Of a stretch of 64,000 bases of DNA, positions 59,621-64,000 are shown piece after piece. The notes under the pieces are model-generated. The model saw nothing but the letters and a program-made list of their open reading frames with translations. It was not told the DNA's origin and searched no databases. The position numbers were made by a program, and so were the translations under genes. The stretch's first letter is position 1; every line of letters begins with the position of its first letter. The stretch comes from Linnemannia schmuckeri (Eukaryota; Mortierellomycota; Mortierellomycetes; Mortierellales; Mortierellaceae), in NCBI GenBank assembly GCA_029449235.1, contig JANATG010000009.1:1984001-2048000 (forward strand), written 5' to 3'.

Positions 59621-60474
59621 AAATACGTGAGAGCGGGTACAAACAGCAAGAGTTAATACAACCAAGACCCAAACATGTCCTTCGCCCTTCACTTGGTAGT
59701 CTACTCATTTGTTTCGTGTGTTTGCATTTTGGGGTTTTATGAACAGCTCAAGAACAAAAACGATGGAAAGAGAAAGGGTAAGATGATTGGAACGAAGTTC
59801 TTAGGTTTTTAGTATAGTAAGATATTTAATGAATACAGTGTCTCCCTTCATCCACCATTCATCTTTTATTTGCAGGGTGAAGGCAGCGGATACCAAATTT
59901 GCCAAGATGAGTCTGGGACATGATTAAAAGTCATCTGCCTGGGTGGCGACTTCTCCTTCATGACGGTGGTCTTGTCGATTGACTGGCCCGTCTGATTGCT
60001 ACTCATTTCCATTGGTGTCAGGCAGTACCCGTCACTGAGCAGCCTGGATATCTGGCGTTTGTTGCTGTTCGAGATGCCAGCGGACCACGGTGTTATTTGC
60101 CTTTTTTATTTTGACACGCTCGCATGGATCCGTATGTGACCGTGATTATGGCCTACCTCACTTTGAACACCATATTAGAACATCAAAGCTAAAAAAAAAA
60201 TGCGCGTAACAAAAGGGGACGACCGTCAGCCATCAGTGCTCTTCCTGCCTTTCTATTCGAGCTGCTTCTTTTCTTTTTCTTTTTGTTTCTTTTGTCTCTT
60301 TCTTTTTTTATCTCTTTTTTACCTTCACCTCTCACGCCCAACATCGATAAAGGCATACTTCTCCCTCTCGCTGTCGCCCCTTTTGTCTCTTTACTCTTTT
60401 ACGCTCCCGCCACCCACCACCTTAACACGTCCTTTAGCAACAAAACAAAAGTACGCACAACAAATAACAACACG
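59521..60474. other. Intergenic region with a possible coding relic on the minus strand
   Basis: On the minus strand 60060-59865 reads as protein-like sequence (LLSDGYCLTPMEMSSN, DKTTVMKEKSPPRQMTF, DSSWQIWYPLPSP), ending at a stop near 59860. A neighbouring frame upstream reads ERVKIKKANNTVVRWHLEQ. It has no start or family match. 60240-60474 is the pyrimidine-rich leader of the next gene. Confidence 0.35.
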
Positions 60475-61088
60475 ATGACCATCTCGGACGAGCCACAGCT
60501 CCAGAAACAAACTCTCATCGCCTACATCTTTGAGCGTCTCCTGTTCGACACTATCGAACGCGCCAACAAACGCGGTTGCACAAACTTCCCCCTGCCATGC
60601 TTGCCGCCAAGTTCGGCTACATTAGCCATTACTACGACGAGCTCTCCATGAAGCAAACCCACCGCTATCGTGGCAGAGCCATCACTCGTCTCGGTCTCAA
60701 CTCCGCCTCTGGTGTCGTCGCCTTTCTGACCAGTAACCGCAACCGGTTCGAGATCCTGCCCGACCGTGTCGCCGAGAAGATCGAGTTTGGAGAAGAGGCT
60801 GGATCTGAGCTTTGCGTCTTTATAGAATGCCCCTTTGATTCCGCTGCTGATATGATCGATATTCGGCGAGGATTCATGACTTGTGTTCCAGAGGCCTACC
60901 GAGAGGAGGTCGAGTTCTTGATGGGGCTGCTGAAGAGGAACGGCTTGTTGGCGTCAGAGACGGATGTCATTCAGGCTGGAGCAGAGTGTATACAAGAAAT
61001 CAAGCGCAAGGACAACCACCATGCCGTGTCAGAAGTTTATCTCGACAAGCTGGAAGTAGGAGGTGTAAAAGTGCACACCTTTTTTCTG

Positions 61089-61122
<34 letters not shown>

Positions 61123-62903
61123 GCGAGAAAAGCCTAGTACATTGATTTCCACACATACGCTGATCAGGTACTGATATTATTTTTTTTTAACTCTTCACCA
61201 TCGTAGGAGCGTCTTCCAACCAATATCCGCAAGCGCAAGGAGGAACAACTTGTTGCTGCCGTCAAGGCTTTGACCTCAATGGATGTGCTTGTTCTCAGGT
61301 TAGTTTTGCTTAGCGGTCGAGGACTTACAGAATGCCGCATGACAGTATTAAGGTGTTCAAGAAAGAGAAAGCAAAAAGCTCCTCACTGGACTGACCATCT
61401 CGCACATTGATCTCATTCCACTGTGACTTTAGCTCATTTGCAAAAGCCATCCAAGTCTCGGACTGTGACCTCGAGTTACTTCTCTTGAACCCTGTCATAT
61501 CCACCATCGATTTCAAGTAAGGACAGTCAACCTCATCTCGTTCTAGCACAGCCGCAATCACGGGTGATGATTTGGCGACAGAGTTCTCAGGATGTCCTTG
61601 GGCCAGGACCCCTCCATTTGACGATGAGAGAGTCCGTGCCATTCGCGAAATGGCAACTACAATCAAGAACGCAGGCTTTGAATCGGTCTTGCTGCGCAAG
61701 CGATACTTTGACATCACCTGCAAGGTTAATCCACACTACATCTGTTTCTGCGGCCCCAAGACAGAGCTCACTTGCCAGGTCACCCTGTACAACCCTTTCG
61801 ACATTCACACTCACGAGCTTCTCCAGACCTACGCCACTATTGACAGTCGTGTCGAGCCGTTTGACTTTGCCGTCCAAAAGACACTGTACAACCATAGCCG
61901 ATCTCGAGAGGCATCGAGTAACTATACCACTGCAGTGATTGCAATTCACTTTTTGCAGCATAAGTTGATCTTCCCCAAACTATTGCATCATCAGGGCAAG
62001 CGAGTCGACTTTGGATTTCACACCGGCAAGGCTGTCAATGTTCTTCTCAGGACCCCTGAAACGTCAATGCCGACACGCGACATTGTTGCAATTGTTCCAT
62101 TGCAGTCTGCGACCCAGGCAAATAACACGAACCGACGCGGCCGTAACGGCAGCCAATGCCGAGGTGGATCTGACCGTGATACCGGTTATGGACGTGAGGT
62201 CTCCAGTGTCGGCGCTCTTATCAATCCTGCGACCGCTCCTCAGCCCACGATCACCTCCGCCTCTGAAGCAAGCTACGCTACCGAGATCAAGTCCAAGACG
62301 ACTCTACATCCCAACCACCTAGCAATCTCGTTTCGTTACGACAAGAACCTCGCAAGGAAGCGCCCCTACGACGAAAGTCGTTCTAAGCAGTCGGTCATTA
62401 ATCTGCTGGTTGACGTTTTCGAGTATACCGTATCCAAGTTCAAGAGCTGGGAACGTTATCTCCCCTCTGAAGAGGACTTGCCTGAGGACACCTTCAGCAT
62501 TGTGGGCTTGATAGACCATCGGGGCAAGAAGTGTAGCATGTTCATGCCAGGCACTGCCCAGACCTTTACCTCCAAATCCTTCTGTGGACTGGTGGTTCAG
62601 GATCCGTTTGTGATGGACCGCAACATTACCTGGCTTTGCACTGGATGGTGCTTCATGAGCACGAGCAAGGTCTTTCAGCGAGCCAGGGACTCGACCTGCT
62701 GTCACCACAAAGGCAAGTCTCACCAGGAGTTGATGCTTGAAGATTTGTCTGAGATGGAGGAGGTTGTCAACCTGAGACTGTTCGATGTCTGGGATTCGTT
62801 TGGAGAGGCAGTCGTCGGCCAGTCGCTTAAGAACGTGGCTGAACTCCTAATCGCCATCAACTTTGCCGTCGAGGAAATCAATGAGAACGGTACGCCCTTC
62901 TAA
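60475..62903 (+). CDS. Cid1/TUTase-like nucleotidyltransferase, probably degenerate
   Basis: Exons are 60475-61055, 61207-61298, 61433-61516 and 61547-62903. The frame breaks at a C5 run (60588-60592): one extra C would join MTISDEPQ...RGCTNF to PPAMLAAKFGYIS. The polymerase-beta-like core is assembled across exons 2-4: LSSFAKAIQVSDCDLEL, where GSF..SDxD is expected (Gly replaced by Ser, both Asp kept), then TCQVTLYNPFDIHTHELLQT where the third catalytic Asp (CDI) is Gln, then TYATIDSRVEPF and SSNYTTAVIAIHFLQ. A PAP-associated-like segment follows (VINLLVDVFEYTV). Cid1-type enzymes add U or A to RNA 3' ends. Loss of the third Asp, the frameshift and the 30-nt last intron suggest an inactive protein or a pseudogene. 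Confidence 0.6.
61092..61121. repeat. Poly-T tract (T30) inside an intron
   Basis: Lies in intron 1 (61056-61206) of the nucleotidyltransferase-like gene. Confidence 0.9.
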
Positions 62904-63259
62904 AACTCTTTCTCTCGCTCAGTCTTCACTTGCTCTCCTTATTTTCCAAAAACAAATTAAAAATGCACCATTCATAGCACGTTGTCTTCCTATCCAATGG
63001 TTTCTCACTGTCATCTATTCGCGTCTTCTGCTTCTACGATCATCTTGACGAAATAAAACACTTGCAGCATCCTCTTTAAAGTAGAAAACGTTGTTATCTT
63101 GAAAGAATGACCGGTGCGCTTGTGTCAAATTGATCGATTTCTAAGCCACCTCCTTTCCTCGCTCCCTGCGGCGCGCTTTTCTTGTGAGGTTGGTCCTAGA
63201 CTATGGTCAGTCTCATTCCTTTTACATCCCCAACAAACATTGTCCATCATCTCGCCTTA
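62904..63259. other. Intergenic region
   Basis: 3' flank of the nucleotidyltransferase-like gene and upstream region of the next F-box relic; nothing else recognised. Confidence 0.5.
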
Positions 63260-64000
63260 ATGATGGTAGTGCCTTCCTCGCATCGCTTCTTCGACATCCC
63301 AGAGCTACTTGCTCAGGTCGTCCAGCACTCCGACCACCAGGAAGTCTCTAGGTTGATGCGGACAAGTTAACGACTGCATGAGCGTTGCACTCCAACTCTC
63401 TACTATGCCGTCTCCGCGTCCTTTGAACCCTACATCAATAACCTCTTTGCCTCTGCCGAATCTATGCAAGCACTTGCCAGGAATATCGACCGTGTTTGTG
63501 AACTCAGTCTATCGCGTCATGAAATCATCTACGCCAATTGTATCATTGCCGCTCAGAATCTTCTCACCATAGTCCACTACCTATTAGCAAACAGGAGCAG
63601 AAACAGCTCTTGTCAAGACTGGAACGATCACTATGGCTCGCACCAGCGGATCCTCATATCTGTACCATCGCCCCCATACCGCCAATGACCTTGTTGATGA
63701 AACTGGACTTCCACTTTGCCTATGACGACCGAGTCACGGGCTGTCCGTATTTTTTTCCCAAGCTACGACGATCCCAAGGCGACCATCGCTCAAATCTGGT
63801 AGATTATCGGCTTCAACTCGCACCTACTGGAACTCAACCTGTACAGTGTCAACATCAAGGACTATCGGGACGTTTGCTTGTTGATCACCGCTATCTTTGG
63901 ACTGATGGCGCTGCAGACACTCACTGTTGGGGTTATCTGGTGGGAAGATTCGGATTTCTCGCAGGCAGTCCTATCACGCTCTTTTTTGCTTGTCCGCCGA
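63260..64000 (+). pseudogene. F-box/LRR pseudogene, runs off the window
   Basis: The two in-tandem ATGs at 63260/63263 open VPSSHRFFDIPELLAQVVQ, then LMRTS followed by TAA (63368-63370) where the paralogues have RRMH. The frame continues past the stop with RLHERCTPTLYY, then LARNIDRVCELSLSRHEIIYANC, as in the gene at 23886-25844 (LIWRHGIVYYTNC). After about 63600 the family sequence moves between frames (IAPIPPMTLLMKLDFHF in one, DDPKATIAQIW and LLELNLYSVNIKDYRD in another). It therefore has at least one nonsense codon and two frameshifts. This is the third member of the F-box family here, on the opposite strand. Confidence 0.78.

Overview
This is a gene-dense fungal window. Short spliceosomal introns with GTNNGT donors, CA-rich 5' leaders ending in ATG, glutamine/asparagine-rich regulators and the gene set (SMC3, PIF1, Atg17, Cds1, Tma16, Sir2, PalB/Rim13-type calpain) all fit an early-diverging filamentous fungus. 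A Mortierellomycotina-like Mucoromycota is my best guess, from style only, without a database search. I joined exons by hand by matching GT-AG sites, phase and family motifs. Several models close exactly in frame, for example 509, 473, 495, 1318, 349, 186 and 524 residues.

Left part (1-20.4 kb) is mostly conserved, single-copy housekeeping on the + strand: a PWWP-domain protein, an Atg17-like autophagy scaffold, cohesin SMC3, a PIF1-family helicase and CDP-diacylglycerol synthase. The 3' end of the synthase gene has a decayed copy just downstream. An F-box-like protein follows.

The 21-29 kb block on the - strand is accessory. It holds an orphan first exon of an FAD monooxygenase, a broken F-box/LRR gene, its intact paralogue and a complete FAD monooxygenase. 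Related pieces recur elsewhere: a second intact FAD monooxygenase at 51-53.1 kb, an internally deleted one at 53.7-54.6 kb, and a third F-box copy, also broken, at the right edge (63.3-64 kb). Both intact monooxygenases carry an 11-nt microexon at the FAD GD motif.

30.5-40.3 kb holds TMA16 and a Sir2 deacetylase that share a divergent promoter, then a very Gln/Ala-rich C2H2 zinc-finger regulator with an expanded second finger. 42.5-43.7 kb has two small putative secreted proteins, the first containing a 33-34 bp minisatellite. 44.9-49.5 kb is a calpain-7/PalB-like protease on the - strand.

55-56.5 kb encodes a short protein kinase homologue whose HRD and DFG motifs are degenerate (a predicted pseudokinase). 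58-59.5 kb is a decayed tandem array of a roughly 600-bp unit with membrane-segment remnants. 60.5-62.9 kb is a Cid1/TUTase-like nucleotidyltransferase with altered catalytic residues, one frameshift and a 30-nt in-frame GT...AG segment containing a stop. No rRNA, CRISPR array or intact transposon was seen, and I could not support a tRNA. The recurrent theme of the accessory regions is local duplication followed by decay.
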